Under the pieces are notes generated by a model. It made no database searches, had not been told where the DNA came from, and saw only the letters and a list, made by a program, of their open reading frames with translations. A stretch of 57,729 nucleotides of DNA from contig MWYZ01000081.1 of NCBI GenBank assembly GCA_002050365.1, forward strand, positions 1-57,729, given 5' to 3'. Positions within the stretch are counted from its first letter, which is position 1, and each line of letters begins with the position of its first letter. A program made the position numbers and the translations under genes. Shown here in pieces: positions 40,930 to 50,900 of the stretch. The stretch comes from Acidobacteria bacterium 28-1 (GTDB lineage: Bacteria > Acidobacteriota > Blastocatellia > Pyrinomonadales > Pyrinomonadaceae).

Positions 40930-41640
40930 ATGTGGGAAAAAATCGAAAAATCATACCAGCCAGCCGATTTATCCGCTTATTCTTTCACGCAGAGAATCGG
41001 TATTCACTTGGCAGATTGGGCGTTTTATTTGTTGATAAAATTTATCGGAAGAACGATACGCTATGAAACGAAAGGATGGGAAAATTTCCAAAAAATAGAA
41101 CGCGCCGGAAAAATTCCGATTTACGCTTTCTGGCACAATCGAATTTTTGCGGGAACGTATTTTTTCCGCAATCGCGGCATTGTCGTTATAACTTCGCAGA
41201 GTTTCGACGGCGAATATATTGCCCGATTTATCCAACGCTTTGGTTACGGCGCGGTTCGCGGTTCTTCGACGCGTGGTGGTGTCGGCGCATTGGTCGAAAT
41301 GATTCGTTTAATGAAGAAAGGTTTGCCGATGGCTTTTTCAGTTGACGGACCGCGGGGTCCGAAATACGTCGCCAAAACAGGCGCGATTTTGTTGGCGAAA
41401 AAGACGGGCAATCCGTTGATGCCGTTTGTCGTCGAAACCGAACGGTTTTGGACGATTAATAACTGGGATAATTTGCAAATTCCAAAACCGTTCACGCGGG
41501 CGAAGATTTTTATCAGTGAGCCAATTCACGTTGGAGCGGTCACTAATGAATCGGAAATCGAAAATAAACGGCTCGAATTGCAAAGGAAACTTGACGAAGC
41601 GGTTGAACTTGGGAAACAATGGCGGGAAAGCGGGAAGTAG
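40930..41640 (+). CDS. DUF374 lysophospholipid acyltransferase-like protein
   Basis: A 236-residue membrane-associated protein of the lipid A/DUF374 acyltransferase group. It shows IYAFWHNRIFAG (the HxxxxD-like region in this group), TSQSFDGEYIARFIQRFG, GSSTRGGVGALVEMIRLMKKG and FSVDGPRGPKYVAKTGAI. Those four blocks define the DUF374 family, which is thought to acylate a lipid head group or KDO-free lipid A. The nearby YidB-type gene follows on the same strand. Confidence 0.87.
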   Translation: MWEKIEKSYQPADLSAYSFTQRIGIHLADWAFYLLIKFIGRTIRYETKGWENFQKIERAGKIPIYAFWHNRIFAGTYFFRNRGIVVITSQSFDGEYIARFIQRFGYGAVRGSSTRGGVGALVEMIRLMKKGLPMAFSVDGPRGPKYVAKTGAILLAKKTGNPLMPFVVETERFWTINNWDNLQIPKPFTRAKIFISEPIHVGAVTNESEIENKRLELQRKLDEAVELGKQWRESGK

Positions 41641-41670
41641 GTTTACAAATCAAAAGGAGAAAAAATACCT

Positions 41671-42420
41671 ATGTTTGATTCAATCATTAACGAAGCTGGT
41701 GAAAAATTTAATTTAGGCGGCAAATCGGGAACGTTATTATCGGCGTTGCTGGCTTTGATGACGGACGAAACACGCGGCGGTTTGACGGGATTTTTGGAGC
41801 TATTCAATCAAGTTGGTTTGGGCGACACGGCTTCGTCGTGGGTCAATTCCGGCACGAATACGCCGCTGTCGAATGAACAACTCGAATCGGCTCTGGGAAG
41901 CGACACGCTCGACGAAATTGCCAATCGAGCGGGAACGGATTACCAAACCGCAGCTTCGGCATCGGCTTATTTGATTCCGCGTATTGTTGATAATCTAACG
42001 CCGAAAGGCGTTATTCCTGAGAATGGCGACGTGCTTTCAAGAATCAGCGGGTATTCGACGAGCGCGAGCGAAACAATCGGCGTCACCGGCGCGACTACAG
42101 CGGAAACTTTCGACCGCGTTGGAACTTCCGCATACGATACGTTGGACGCAGATGTCAGAAATGTTAGCAACTTGAACGCAACTTTCAGCGATATGAGAAA
42201 CGTCGGCGATAGACCAAGCATTTCGCTAAATCGAATTGACGACAATTTTGATGACGACGAAGATAATTCACCGCTCAAATGGATGTTGCCGCTTTTGCTG
42301 CTCGGTTTATTATTGACTTTGGGTTACACGTTTTGTAGTAAACCGCCAGTGCCGACCGCAACTATTGTTAACGTCAACGCCAATATAGTTGATATGAACG
42401 CAAATACGGTTAATCAATAG
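41671..42420 (+). CDS. YidB family (DUF937) protein with C-terminal membrane anchor
   Basis: A 249-residue protein. The N-terminal half (1-125) has the DUF937/YidB layout: LLSALLALMTDETRGGLTGFLELF, then NEQLESALGSDTLDEIANRAG and SASAYLIPRIVDNLTPKG. A low-complexity region follows, then a single membrane helix (WMLPLLLLGLLLTLGYTFC) and a short tail rich in Asn and Val. YidB-type proteins have no known function; the anchor is unusual. A ribosome-binding site (GGAG) lies just upstream. Confidence 0.8.
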   Translation: MFDSIINEAGEKFNLGGKSGTLLSALLALMTDETRGGLTGFLELFNQVGLGDTASSWVNSGTNTPLSNEQLESALGSDTLDEIANRAGTDYQTAASASAYLIPRIVDNLTPKGVIPENGDVLSRISGYSTSASETIGVTGATTAETFDRVGTSAYDTLDADVRNVSNLNATFSDMRNVGDRPSISLNRIDDNFDDDEDNSPLKWMLPLLLLGLLLTLGYTFCSKPPVPTATIVNVNANIVDMNANTVNQ

Positions 42421-42438
42421 ACGTCAAATTTTCCAAAT

Positions 42439-42475
42439 AAAAAGCGGATATTGATTATTCAACATTCGCTTTTTT
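42439..42475. terminator. Hairpin terminator between convergent yidB-type gene and ctaA
   Basis: AAAAAGCGGA pairs with TTCGCTTTTT around an AT-rich loop, with T- and A-runs on both sides, so it can serve both converging genes. Confidence 0.65.
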
Positions 42476-42489
42476 ATCAAATATTTCTG

Positions 42490-43470
42490 TCAAACTTCGC
42501 TAAGCGAAGTTTGCGCCTTTGCGGGAAATTCTGCTTCTGCAAAAGAACTCTCTTCCGTCAAAACATTCGCTGACATCAACACAAAAGTTATCCAAACCAT
42601 GTCCGCTAAAAGCAGATGAATGAGTTGCAAAACGATTGGCGCAAGCGTTAAAAGCGTCAATGCGCCCGACAGAAATTGAACGCCGACAAGAATTGTCAAA
42701 ACCTTTGCCCAACGATTTGTCCAAAAACTTTCCTTCGCCTTCGATTTAATCCAGCCGGTCAAAAATATCAGAAAAACGCCGACTGAAACGGATAAAATCG
42801 GATGGCTGACGCGCAGACGAAGTAAAATATGCGATGTTTCGGAAAAATCTTTTGCCAAGCCTTCGGTAAGCGTCGTCGAAGGAAAAAGTGTGCTGCTCAA
42901 AGCTGCCAATGAACCACTCGCGCTGACGAGCAGTATTCCAAAAACGGCGACGGCTAAAAGCCATGAAACTTTGCCGCGTCCGCGAAATGAGAGCGGTTTG
43001 CCGCCGCTGGCAAACCACGCTGTTAAAGTCAAAACTGCTAACAAGATAAAAGTATTGATAAGATGTGCGGTCATCGAAAAAGCGCGAATTATTGAAGGAT
43101 TGAGCGCGACTAGCTTAAATAAAACCAAAACCGCGCCGACGAGTGCCTCAACCGTGATGAAAACAAACGAAGCAAACGCCATTTTTCGCATCAAATCGCC
43201 TTTGGCAAATTTGCGAAACGCCCAGATTAACAAAACTAAAACTGCGATGAATGCTAAACCGCTCGTTACGCGATGCGAAAATTCGATGACGGTTTTCAAC
43301 TGCGGTGCGCTCGGCACGACTTCGCCGCCGCAGGTCAGCCAATACTGACCGCAGCCGTCGCCCGACAGTGATGCTCGCACGACCACACCCCACAGGATGA
43401 CGACGATGTTATACGCTAAAACGAACCATGCGTAACGGGCGAATCCAGACAATTTTAATTCCGTGTTCAT
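42490..43470 (-). CDS. ctaA: Heme A synthase (COX15/CtaA family)
   Basis: Oxidises heme O to heme A for cytochrome oxidase. The 326-residue membrane protein starts at MNTELKLSG (43470); the longer frame has no support. Eight membrane helices are visible, with conserved heme-ligand histidines in VIEFSHRVTSGL, MTAHLINT, LLRLRVSHPIL and LIHLLLAD. The extracellular loop contains SGDGCGQYWLTCGG, the cysteine pair typical of the CtaA branch. The first membrane region ends GVVVRASLSG, the usual RxTxSG-like block. No oxidase subunit genes are adjacent. Confidence 0.92.
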   Translation of the reverse strand: MNTELKLSGFARYAWFVLAYNIVVILWGVVVRASLSGDGCGQYWLTCGGEVVPSAPQLKTVIEFSHRVTSGLAFIAVLVLLIWAFRKFAKGDLMRKMAFASFVFITVEALVGAVLVLFKLVALNPSIIRAFSMTAHLINTFILLAVLTLTAWFASGGKPLSFRGRGKVSWLLAVAVFGILLVSASGSLAALSSTLFPSTTLTEGLAKDFSETSHILLRLRVSHPILSVSVGVFLIFLTGWIKSKAKESFWTNRWAKVLTILVGVQFLSGALTLLTLAPIVLQLIHLLLADMVWITFVLMSANVLTEESSFAEAEFPAKAQTSLSEV

Positions 43471-43561
43471 TTTTGTTACAGTCAAATTTCGATCCGGTTC
43501 AAAATCAGAATAGCACTTAAAAGTTGAAACCGAAAAGCCGCTCAAATATTAGAAATACTAA

Positions 43562-43747
43562 ATGGAAACCGAACATTTTTTCACTTGCCCGTATTGCTGG
43601 CAAACCGTTTCGATGATTCTGGATTTGTCAGTCAAAAAACAAAATTACGTCGAAGATTGCGAGGTTTGCTGCAACCCGATTCAAATTAATTACACGGCGG
43701 AAGCGTTTGAATTGACGGATTTTTCGGCAGACAGTATTGAACAGTAA
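43562..43747 (+). CDS. CPXCG-motif cysteine-rich small protein
   Basis: A 61-residue protein with the family pattern FTCPYCWQTVSMILDLS ... YVEDCEVCCNPIQI, a treble-clef-like zinc site built from two CxxC pairs. Family members are widespread in proteobacteria and acidobacteria but have no known role. It lies directly upstream of tlyA (28-base gap), same strand, so the two probably share a transcript. Confidence 0.85.
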   Translation: METEHFFTCPYCWQTVSMILDLSVKKQNYVEDCEVCCNPIQINYTAEAFELTDFSADSIEQ

Positions 43748-43775
43748 AATAATTTGCTGGCGGTGGAACTATTTT

Positions 43776-44537
43776 ATGAAAAGTGAGCGAATTGATAATC
43801 TTCTAGTTGAATTTGGTTTTGCCGATTCGCTTGTGAAAGCGCAAGCACTCGTGATGGCTGGTGTTGTTCTGGTCAATGAAAAGCGTGTCGAAAAACCTTC
43901 CGAAAGTTTTCCGCGCGGGTCAAAAATTAGAATTAAAAACGATTCAGCGGAAAACAAATTTGTCGGGCGCGGCGGTTTGAAACTCGAAAGAGCATTACGG
44001 GATTTTCAAATTTCTGCGAGTGAATACGTTTGTCTCGATGTCGGCTCGTCAACTGGCGGATTTACCGATTGTCTTCTTCAAAACGGCGCAAAACGAGTTG
44101 TCGCGGTTGATGCCGGAACAAATCAGATTGATTGGAAATTGCGGAACGACGCGCGAGTCGAAGTCCGCGAAAATACTAATGCGCGTTATCTCGTGCGGCA
44201 AGATTTTACGGAGAAATTTGACTTAATTGTGATGGACGTTTCGTTTATTTCGGTAACGAAAATCTTTCCCATAATCGTTCCGCTGCTGAAGGAAACGGGA
44301 CGAATAATTACTTTGATAAAACCGCAATTTGAAGTTGAGCGCGGCGAAGTCGGCGCGGGCGGAATCGTGCGCGAGACGGAAAAACACGAACGAGTGGTTG
44401 CGGAAACAAATCGTTTTGCCGAAGCGTGCGGCTTGAAAAGTTTGGACGTAATTGATTCGCCAATTTTGGGCGCGGACGGAAATCGTGAATTTTTGGTGTT
44501 ATATTGTCAAAACCATCTGCACCGAGCGAACGAATGA
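43776..44537 (+). CDS. tlyA: TlyA family rRNA 2'-O-methyltransferase / hemolysin-like protein
   Basis: A 253-residue protein that methylates ribose in 16S and/or 23S rRNA in studied relatives. Start at 43776; the longer frame from 43737 overlaps the upstream gene. An S4 domain (RIDNLLVEFGFADSLVKAQALV) precedes the methyltransferase core: KFVGRGGLKLERAL, the SAM loop YVCLDVGSSTGGFTDCLLQ, DVSFISVTKI and the catalytic LIKPQFEVERGEV. All TlyA motifs are present. Confidence 0.92.
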   Translation: MKSERIDNLLVEFGFADSLVKAQALVMAGVVLVNEKRVEKPSESFPRGSKIRIKNDSAENKFVGRGGLKLERALRDFQISASEYVCLDVGSSTGGFTDCLLQNGAKRVVAVDAGTNQIDWKLRNDARVEVRENTNARYLVRQDFTEKFDLIVMDVSFISVTKIFPIIVPLLKETGRIITLIKPQFEVERGEVGAGGIVRETEKHERVVAETNRFAEACGLKSLDVIDSPILGADGNREFLVLYCQNHLHRANE

Positions 44538-44719
44538 TTTTGATTTCTCCTACTCTAATGAAAACTAAAACCGAAGAATCAAAAACAGAAAAATTCGTCG
44601 AAGGGATTGATTATTATTTTGAAGACGGCTTGATGGTTTTGACCGAATATTTTCTCAAAAAGCGCGGTTACTGCTGTGGCAACGATTGTCGGCATTGTCC
44701 TTATCAAAAAGACGAATAA
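44534..44719 (+). CDS. DUF5522 family small cysteine-rich protein
   Basis: A 61-residue protein ending in the family signature EGIDYYFEDGLMVLTEYFLKK and GYCCGNDCRHCPY, with a CCxxxCxxC cluster that probably binds metal. I use the ATG at 44534, which overlaps the tlyA stop (ATGA); the Met at 44558 is equally possible. Relatives are small proteins of unknown function seen mostly in Bacteroidetes and Acidobacteria. With the CPXCG protein it brackets tlyA. Confidence 0.8.
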   Translation: MILISPTLMKTKTEESKTEKFVEGIDYYFEDGLMVLTEYFLKKRGYCCGNDCRHCPYQKDE

Positions 44720-44843
44720 TCCTTTCAATAAAATTTACAAAGTGAGAAGCCGCTATGCTTTTGATTTAACTTTAGGCAACAGACGCTTGCCGAGCGGCAT
44801 CGAATTTGGCGTTAGTGTTCATAAAACATCAATAAAATCAGAT

Positions 44844-45830
44844 ATGAAAAATTTGTTTCGGCTTTTTAGTTTAACAGTTTTATTTTCCATTTTAGGTTTA
44901 ATTGGTTCAGCGCAAACACCGCGTCCGACTCCGCCCGTGAGCGAAGACACCGGTCCGGTCAAAACCTTTGAGGTGCGCTTGCCGGTGACGGTCAGCGACA
45001 AGAAGAAAAAGAAGAATTTAATCGCTGGTTTGACGCGCGGCGATTTTGCAGTTTTCGAGGATGGCGTTCAGCAGGAAGTGACGTTTTTTACCGACGAGAA
45101 AACAAATCCGGCGGTTTATGTCGGTGTTCTGATGGACACATCACCTTCAGCGGCGGGAAAAATGAGATTCTCGAAGGAAGCGGCGAAGAATTTCATATAC
45201 ACCGTAACGCGCCTTCGCAAAGACAAAGCCGCGTTTATGACGTTTGATAATGAGGTAAATTTGCGGCAGGATTTTACCGATAAACTCGACCTGCTTGATA
45301 AATCGGTTGACAAGGTAACTAAAGTCGGCTCGCAAACCGCGCTTTACGACGCGATTTGGCAATTCTCGGATGAAAAATTGAGAAACGCGCCCGGCAGACG
45401 AGTTATCGTCGTTATCACCGACGGCGACGACACTTTCAGCCGCGCCGAATTGAAAGACGCGATTGACATTGCACAACGAACGGAAACGACTATTTTCGGC
45501 ATTTCGACCAAATCCGGCTTTTTGGGAACTGTCCCGGGCGTTGACTCGGGAACGGTCAAGGATAAAGGCGATAAATTGCTGACGCAGCTTTGCGAAGACA
45601 CCGGCGGCGAAGCATTTTTCACCGGTGATATGATTGACCTCGAACGCGCGTTTAAAAAAATCAGCGAAGAACTTCGTTCGCAATATATCATTACTTACCG
45701 TCCGACAAATCAAAATTACGACGGCAGAGAGCGCAAAGTCGAAGTCCGTTTTATCGATAAAAGTAAAGACGGTGATTTTAAAATCCGCACCAAGAAAAGT
45801 TATCGGGCGGTTCGGGACGCTTTAAAGTAA
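44844..45830 (+). CDS. Secreted VWA-domain protein (acidobacterial VWFA-related), copy 2
   Basis: A 328-residue secreted protein. Start MKNLFRLFSL at 44844 gives a clean signal peptide ending near IGSAQ; the longer frame from 44676 reads through the upstream gene's end. After a short beta domain (VRLPVTVSDKKKKKNLIAGL, DFAVFEDGVQQEVTFF) comes the VWA domain with MIDAS GVLMDTSPSAAG and VIVVITDGDDTFSR. It ends TKKSYRAVRDALK, a variant of the RxGY tail with Ser and no Gly. Paralogue of 36417 and 45916. Confidence 0.87.
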   Translation: MKNLFRLFSLTVLFSILGLIGSAQTPRPTPPVSEDTGPVKTFEVRLPVTVSDKKKKKNLIAGLTRGDFAVFEDGVQQEVTFFTDEKTNPAVYVGVLMDTSPSAAGKMRFSKEAAKNFIYTVTRLRKDKAAFMTFDNEVNLRQDFTDKLDLLDKSVDKVTKVGSQTALYDAIWQFSDEKLRNAPGRRVIVVITDGDDTFSRAELKDAIDIAQRTETTIFGISTKSGFLGTVPGVDSGTVKDKGDKLLTQLCEDTGGEAFFTGDMIDLERAFKKISEELRSQYIITYRPTNQNYDGRERKVEVRFIDKSKDGDFKIRTKKSYRAVRDALK

Positions 45831-45858
45831 AACGTAAAAAGGTAAAAGTAAAAAGTTA
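45827..45858. repeat. Decayed 7-bp GTAAAAA tandem repeat
   Basis: AAGTAAAACGTAAAAAGGTAAAAGTAAAAAG: about four copies of a degenerate 7-bp unit between VWA copies 2 and 3. It begins at the stop codon of copy 2. Confidence 0.55.
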
Positions 45859-45915
45859 GGATTTAGTTTCTTAAATTAATTAAGAATTTTTCGCTTTCTA
45901 GTTAGGAGAATTAAA

Positions 45916-47031
45916 ATGTTGGGTTTTAGATATTTGGCGGTTTTAATTATCGGTTTGATATTTGTTGGCGGCGCATTGTTTGGTTTGAATTTTTCAAATG
46001 CTCAACAAATGCCGCCCGCGACCAACAATCAAAAAAGCGTTTCGCCGAGTCCGACTGTTTCGCCGACTCCGGAAATAATCGAAGAAGACGACGAAGTTAT
46101 CAAAATTGATACGGAAGCGGTAAATGTGCTTTTTACTGCGCAAGACCGCAACCGCCGACTTCTGACTGATTTGAAACAAACGGACGTAAGAATTGTCGAA
46201 AACGGTCAGCCGCAGGAAATTACGGCTTTTGCCCGACAAGTTGATTTGCCGCTCTCGTTGGCGATTTTAATTGACACGAGTGCGTCGCAGGAACGCACTC
46301 TGCCGGAGGAAAAATCAGCCGCTAAAGCGTTTCTCCAATCGGTCATCAGACCGGCAAAAGATGAAGTTTCAATCGTTTCATTTACGGGTGAAACCACGCT
46401 CGAACAAGGAATGACGAACAACCTTACGCGGCTCGCGCGCGCGGTTGACAAGGTTGAGTTTGTTCCGCCTTCGGGCTATGTCGGCGGCGGAGTCGTCGTT
46501 CCCGGAACTCCGCCAATTTCTGGCGACAATCAAATGGCGCAGGGTTCGACCGCAATTTGGGATGCGATTTGGGTAACGTCGGAGGAAGTTCTCAAATCTT
46601 CGCCTGACAAAACGCGCCGCGCGATAATTTTGCTGAGCGACGGCGTAAATACTTTCGGAAGCAAAAAATTTGACGATGCCGTGCAAGCCGCTTTGAGAAG
46701 CGAAGCAGTGATTTACTCTATCGGTGTCGGCGATGAGTTTTACGGCGGCGTTGATGAAGGTGCGATGAAAAAAATATCGGAGCGCACCGGCGGACGCGCG
46801 TTTTTTCCGCGTGATGAATCGGAACTTCGTAAAGCATTTACGCAGATTCAGATTGAACTGCGTTCACAATATTTGATTGCTTATGAACCGTCAAATCAAA
46901 AGCGTGACGGCTCATTCCGCAAAATCGAAATCCAACTTACTAATCCTGAATTATCAAAGCAAAAAGTTAAACTCACACATCGGCAAGGTTACTTTGCGAA
47001 AACCGATTCCGGTCAAAAACCGATGAAATAA
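45916..47031 (+). CDS. Secreted VWA-domain protein (acidobacterial VWFA-related), copy 3
   Basis: A 371-residue secreted protein preceded by AGGAG. Signal peptide and a Pro/Ser/Thr linker lead to the beta domain (VIKIDTEAVNVLFTAQDRN, DVRIVENGQPQEITAF) and the VWA domain with MIDAS AILIDTSASQERT and AIILLSDGVNTFG. It ends THRQGYFAK plus a short tail, the RxGY signature. An insertion after the second VWA strand is rich in Gly and Pro (VPPSGYVGGGVVVPGTPP). Immediately downstream of copy 2, so the pair is probably co-expressed. Confidence 0.88.
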   Translation: MLGFRYLAVLIIGLIFVGGALFGLNFSNAQQMPPATNNQKSVSPSPTVSPTPEIIEEDDEVIKIDTEAVNVLFTAQDRNRRLLTDLKQTDVRIVENGQPQEITAFARQVDLPLSLAILIDTSASQERTLPEEKSAAKAFLQSVIRPAKDEVSIVSFTGETTLEQGMTNNLTRLARAVDKVEFVPPSGYVGGGVVVPGTPPISGDNQMAQGSTAIWDAIWVTSEEVLKSSPDKTRRAIILLSDGVNTFGSKKFDDAVQAALRSEAVIYSIGVGDEFYGGVDEGAMKKISERTGGRAFFPRDESELRKAFTQIQIELRSQYLIAYEPSNQKRDGSFRKIEIQLTNPELSKQKVKLTHRQGYFAKTDSGQKPMK

Positions 47032-47174
47032 ATACTGGGAGCGCAGGCATCTTGCCTGCTATTCGCTGCAAAGCGCGAAAAAATAATTCGGGTGAAATTT
47101 AATATTGAGCGCAACCGATATTTTCAGATTGCTCACGCAATCTTTGCAGGCAAGATGCCTGCGCTCCCAGTATT
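47031..47174. repeat. 144-bp REP doublet/MITE-like element with 29-bp perfect inverted ends
   Basis: Left arm 47031-47059 and right arm 47146-47174 are exact reverse complements (TGGGAGCGCAGGCATC inside each). Each arm contains GCAGGC-ATCTT-GCCTGC, the same loop as the REP at 30853-30906 with different stem bases. The outer base overlaps the stop codon of VWA copy 3; the right arm encodes the C-terminus of the pabC-like protein. Confidence 0.8.
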
Positions 47175-47921
47175 AAAATCTACTACAGCTTTGACAACCT
47201 CGATTCCCGCTGAAGTCAAAAAAATCTCGTCGGCTTTTTCTAATTCGATTAGTTTCGCTTTTCTTTCTTCGATCATAAAATTTTCTAAAACAAACTCACG
47301 CGTCGTACCTTTCAAACAACCCGTTTCAAGACTCGGCGTAAAGATCTTGTCGCCTTTCTTCCAAAATAAATTTGCCAGACACGCCGAAACTATCTCATTT
47401 TTTTCATTAAGCCGAATTGCTTCATCAAAACCTTTTACCTTCGCGTCTTCCAAAGACAGAATATTTTCCAAATAATTGCAGGATTTGATTTCGATGAGCG
47501 GTGAAGTTGAATTAACGCGAAAAGGCGAAATTGTCACTCGCAGATTATTATTGATTTTGCGAAAATCTCCTGTTTGAATCAAAAGATTTGTCTTGCGGTT
47601 TAAGTTTGTCTGCCAGAGAGAGGTTTGCGATTCGTCGAAAAAAGTAAGTCGTCCGCGTCCGCGTGCGAAATTGTTTTTTTTTATGATTTCACTCAGCTGA
47701 TTTTCAACGATTTCTTCTGAAAACTCGGATAAACATATTCCGATTTTTTGGGAGTTTGCGGTTAATCTCTGCCAATGTTTTTCCCACAGAAAAGGCTTTG
47801 AATTATAAATCGCAATGGTTGTGAAAATGCCTTTGCCGTAAAGTGCGGCGGAAGAAATCGCTGATAAAAAAGCGGTTTCGGCGGCAAGGATTTGATGATT
47901 AAAACCGACGAAATTGTGCAT
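47133..47921 (-). CDS. Aminotransferase class IV, 4-amino-4-deoxychorismate lyase-like
   Basis: A 262-residue PLP enzyme of fold type IV (PabC, IlvE or D-amino-acid transaminase). Features: GKGIFTTIAIYNSKPFLWEKHWQRL, the Schiff-base lysine in EIKSCNYLENILSL, DEAIRLNEKNEIVSACLANLF, and the cofactor-phosphate block PSLETGCLKGTTREFVLE. GIFTT and the short length fit ADC lyase (folate pathway) better than branched-chain aminotransferase, but the substrate is not certain. The last 11 or so residues (GSAGILPAKIA) are encoded by the REP-like repeat, so the native C-terminus has been replaced or extended. Confidence 0.75.
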   Translation of the reverse strand: MHNFVGFNHQILAAETAFLSAISSAALYGKGIFTTIAIYNSKPFLWEKHWQRLTANSQKIGICLSEFSEEIVENQLSEIIKKNNFARGRGRLTFFDESQTSLWQTNLNRKTNLLIQTGDFRKINNNLRVTISPFRVNSTSPLIEIKSCNYLENILSLEDAKVKGFDEAIRLNEKNEIVSACLANLFWKKGDKIFTPSLETGCLKGTTREFVLENFMIEERKAKLIELEKADEIFLTSAGIEVVKAVVDFNTGSAGILPAKIA

Positions 47922-47942
47922 TGCTAAAGAAGAAAAATCATT

Positions 47943-50900
47943 TTAGCTGACGGCGCGTTGAAGTTGCGGTTTTTGAGCCATCGGAAAAACGAGTCGAAAC
48001 GTCGTACCAAAACCTACTTCGCTCGTCGCTGTAATCGTTCCAGCGTGTTCCTGGACAATGCCGTAAGAAACTGCCAAACCTAAGCCTGTGCCGCTTCCAA
48101 CGCCTTTCGTCGTGAAAAACGGGTCATAGATTTTAATCAGATTTTCAGGCTCGATGCCGCTTCCCGTGTCCGTTACTTCGATGACGACTTCATCTTCGTT
48201 TTCAAAATCGGTCGTCAAGGTAATTTCGCCGCCGCCGAACATCGCGTCTCGCGCGTTGATGATTAAATTCGTGAAAACCTGCTGCAATTTTCCCGCATTG
48301 CCAAAAATCTTCGGCGGAAGTTCGGCGTAATTTTTGACAATTTCGACTTGCGATTTTCTGAGTTGCGGTTCAAGCAGCTGAAGCGTGTCGTCGAGCAGTT
48401 TGTTAAGGTCAATTTCGGTGAATTCAGCGGCGTTGCCCGTGCGCGAAAAATTAAGGAGATTGCCGACGATGTTTGATGCACGGTCGGTTTGTTTTTGGAC
48501 TTTTTGCAGAAGCGCGTGTTTCGGGTCGGTTTCAGGAATCATTCCGAGAAGCATCTGCGTATAACTCGAAACGCCCGTCAGAGGCGTGTTGACTTCGTGC
48601 GCGACACCGGCGGCAAGCAATCCGATAGATGAGAGTTTTTCGCTTTGCTGAAGAGTTTCTTCGAGCTTGATGCGCGACGTTACATTTTCCAAAACGATGA
48701 TTGCGCCGGTTTGATTGTTTGAAATTGAGCGAAGCGGCGCGACGGCGACGTTTAAAACCAAAGTTTTGCCCTGCCGATTAGTCGTCAGCATTTTGTATGC
48801 GTTGCGGATTTCCGTCAGATGCCAGCGCGATTTGCCAAGGATATTTTCCAGATTGAGTGCGAAACCTTCATCGAAAATCTCTTCGACAAGTTTGCCGATG
48901 GTTTGTTCGCGGCTGATGTCGAGCATCGCTTCAAAAGTGGAATTACAACGCGTAATGCGTCCGCCTTCGTCAACGGCAATCAATCCGACATTGACCGATT
49001 CGACAATTGATTCGTTAAATTCTTTGAGGAGTTCGAGTTCTTCTGCGCGTTTTTCCTGCTCTTGATAAAGAAGGCTGTTTTCGACCGCAACCGCGACGAA
49101 ACCCGAAACGGTTTGTAGAATTTCCAAATCCTCCGACGATAAAAGCGAGCCGTCCGAAGCGCGTCCTAAACCGAGAACGGCGACCATTTTGCCGCGTGCG
49201 ACACACGGCACGAAATAATGTAATTCTTGGCGATAGATGTTTTTTCCATTTCTGCTGAATTTCTCGATTTTCCCTCTAATGCCTTTCGCCTCGCTTTTTT
49301 CGTGCGGAATTTCGTCAATAAATTCTTCTTCGAGCAATTCGAGTTCGTCGGCGCGAACAATACCTTTTTCGGCGGATTTCTGACGAATCATCTGCCGAAA
49401 ATCATTCGGCATTTTGTAGTTTTCGCTGATACCGATTGACTTGGCGATTTTGTAATGTTCAGACAAATTTTCATCTTCGATAAAAACGGCCACTTTTTCG
49501 ACATCGAGGACTTGACGCAAACGTTCGGTCAAAGCATTAAGCAATGGTTCGAGCGCGGTCGTCGCCGACAACGTTCTGCCGAAATCCAATAAGCCTTGCC
49601 GCAAATCATAGCGTTCGCCGTAGAAAAATCTTTCGGCGCGTTCCTGTAAAAATCTCTTGAGCGGTTCGGACAGAAGAACGATAGCCGCCATTGCCACAAT
49701 CGCAATCAAAGCGCGAAGCGTTTTGTCCGTAACTGAAAGATTATCGCCGACGGCGAGCAAAACCAATCCCAAAGCTACCACGCCAATCATCATCGCAATC
49801 GCCACGGTCGTCATTGCATAAACGAGCGCGCGACGCACGACGACATCAACGTCCATCAGGCGGTAACGCACGACCGAATGACCGAAACTAAGCGGAATCA
49901 ACGCGAGTGGCAAAGTGGTTAAAGCGACGGTTAAATAATCTTCGGTTAGCGAAGGAATAAAACGCTTGGCAATCTGAAAGATAACAATTGGCGCAACGGC
50001 GACAATCGTTCCCCACATCGCCCATTTTATTCGCTGACGCACAAGGGGCTGTTGGCGATTTTTGAGAAATCTCCACAATAAGAAACTCGCGCCGAATGAT
50101 ATGCCGAGGACAAAATGGATATTCAGAATCGAGTAAAGATTCGGGAAAAACTGATATTTATCAACAAAATTTGCTAGAGCAGATGAAATATTTTTTCCTA
50201 AAGGCAAAAGTGGAACTAATGAAACGAAAAAATTGGCAATTGTTATTAATGATGCAGGAACGTAAAGCAGATAAGTTTTCCAGCGCGGTTCGTCGAAAAC
50301 TTCGCTTCGGACCGGATAACGCAAACAGAAATGCAGAAAAAGCGGTACGAAAAAGGCAAAAGCCATATCGTCCAACAATCTGATGGCATCATCGAAATCT
50401 TCGCCTAAGCCAATCGGTTTATAAACGTGGAAAACAAACGCCGTCAAACAAACTGCTGCGAAATGCAGAACAAACGGCGAATGGCTTCCTTGTTTGAAGA
50501 GAACGAAAATGCCGACACCCAGCCAGATTATGCCGACTATTGAAAGGAAAATCAGCGAAGCCGTCCAACGCGGCAAAGTATCGATGTTTCTTAAATCGGC
50601 GTAATAAAAATTGTTGGTAAACGAATAAGAAGGTCGTTGATAAAAATAAGTCAGATTGCCGCTCACGCCCGCCGTTTCAAGATACATCTGCACATCTGAA
50701 GGCGCGACTACTTCATCAAATTGTTTTTCATCCAAAGAGATTCCGATAAGACGGTCGCCAACGGCGATTCCCGCCCGCGAAGCTGCTAAATTCGGCGCGA
50801 CTTTTTCCGCGTAAATTCCATCTGCCTTTTGAGTCCAGTCAGCGCCGTCGGTCGGCGGCAGTTGATGATTCCCCCGTTGGGAAAGGTTAAGTGCACCGCC

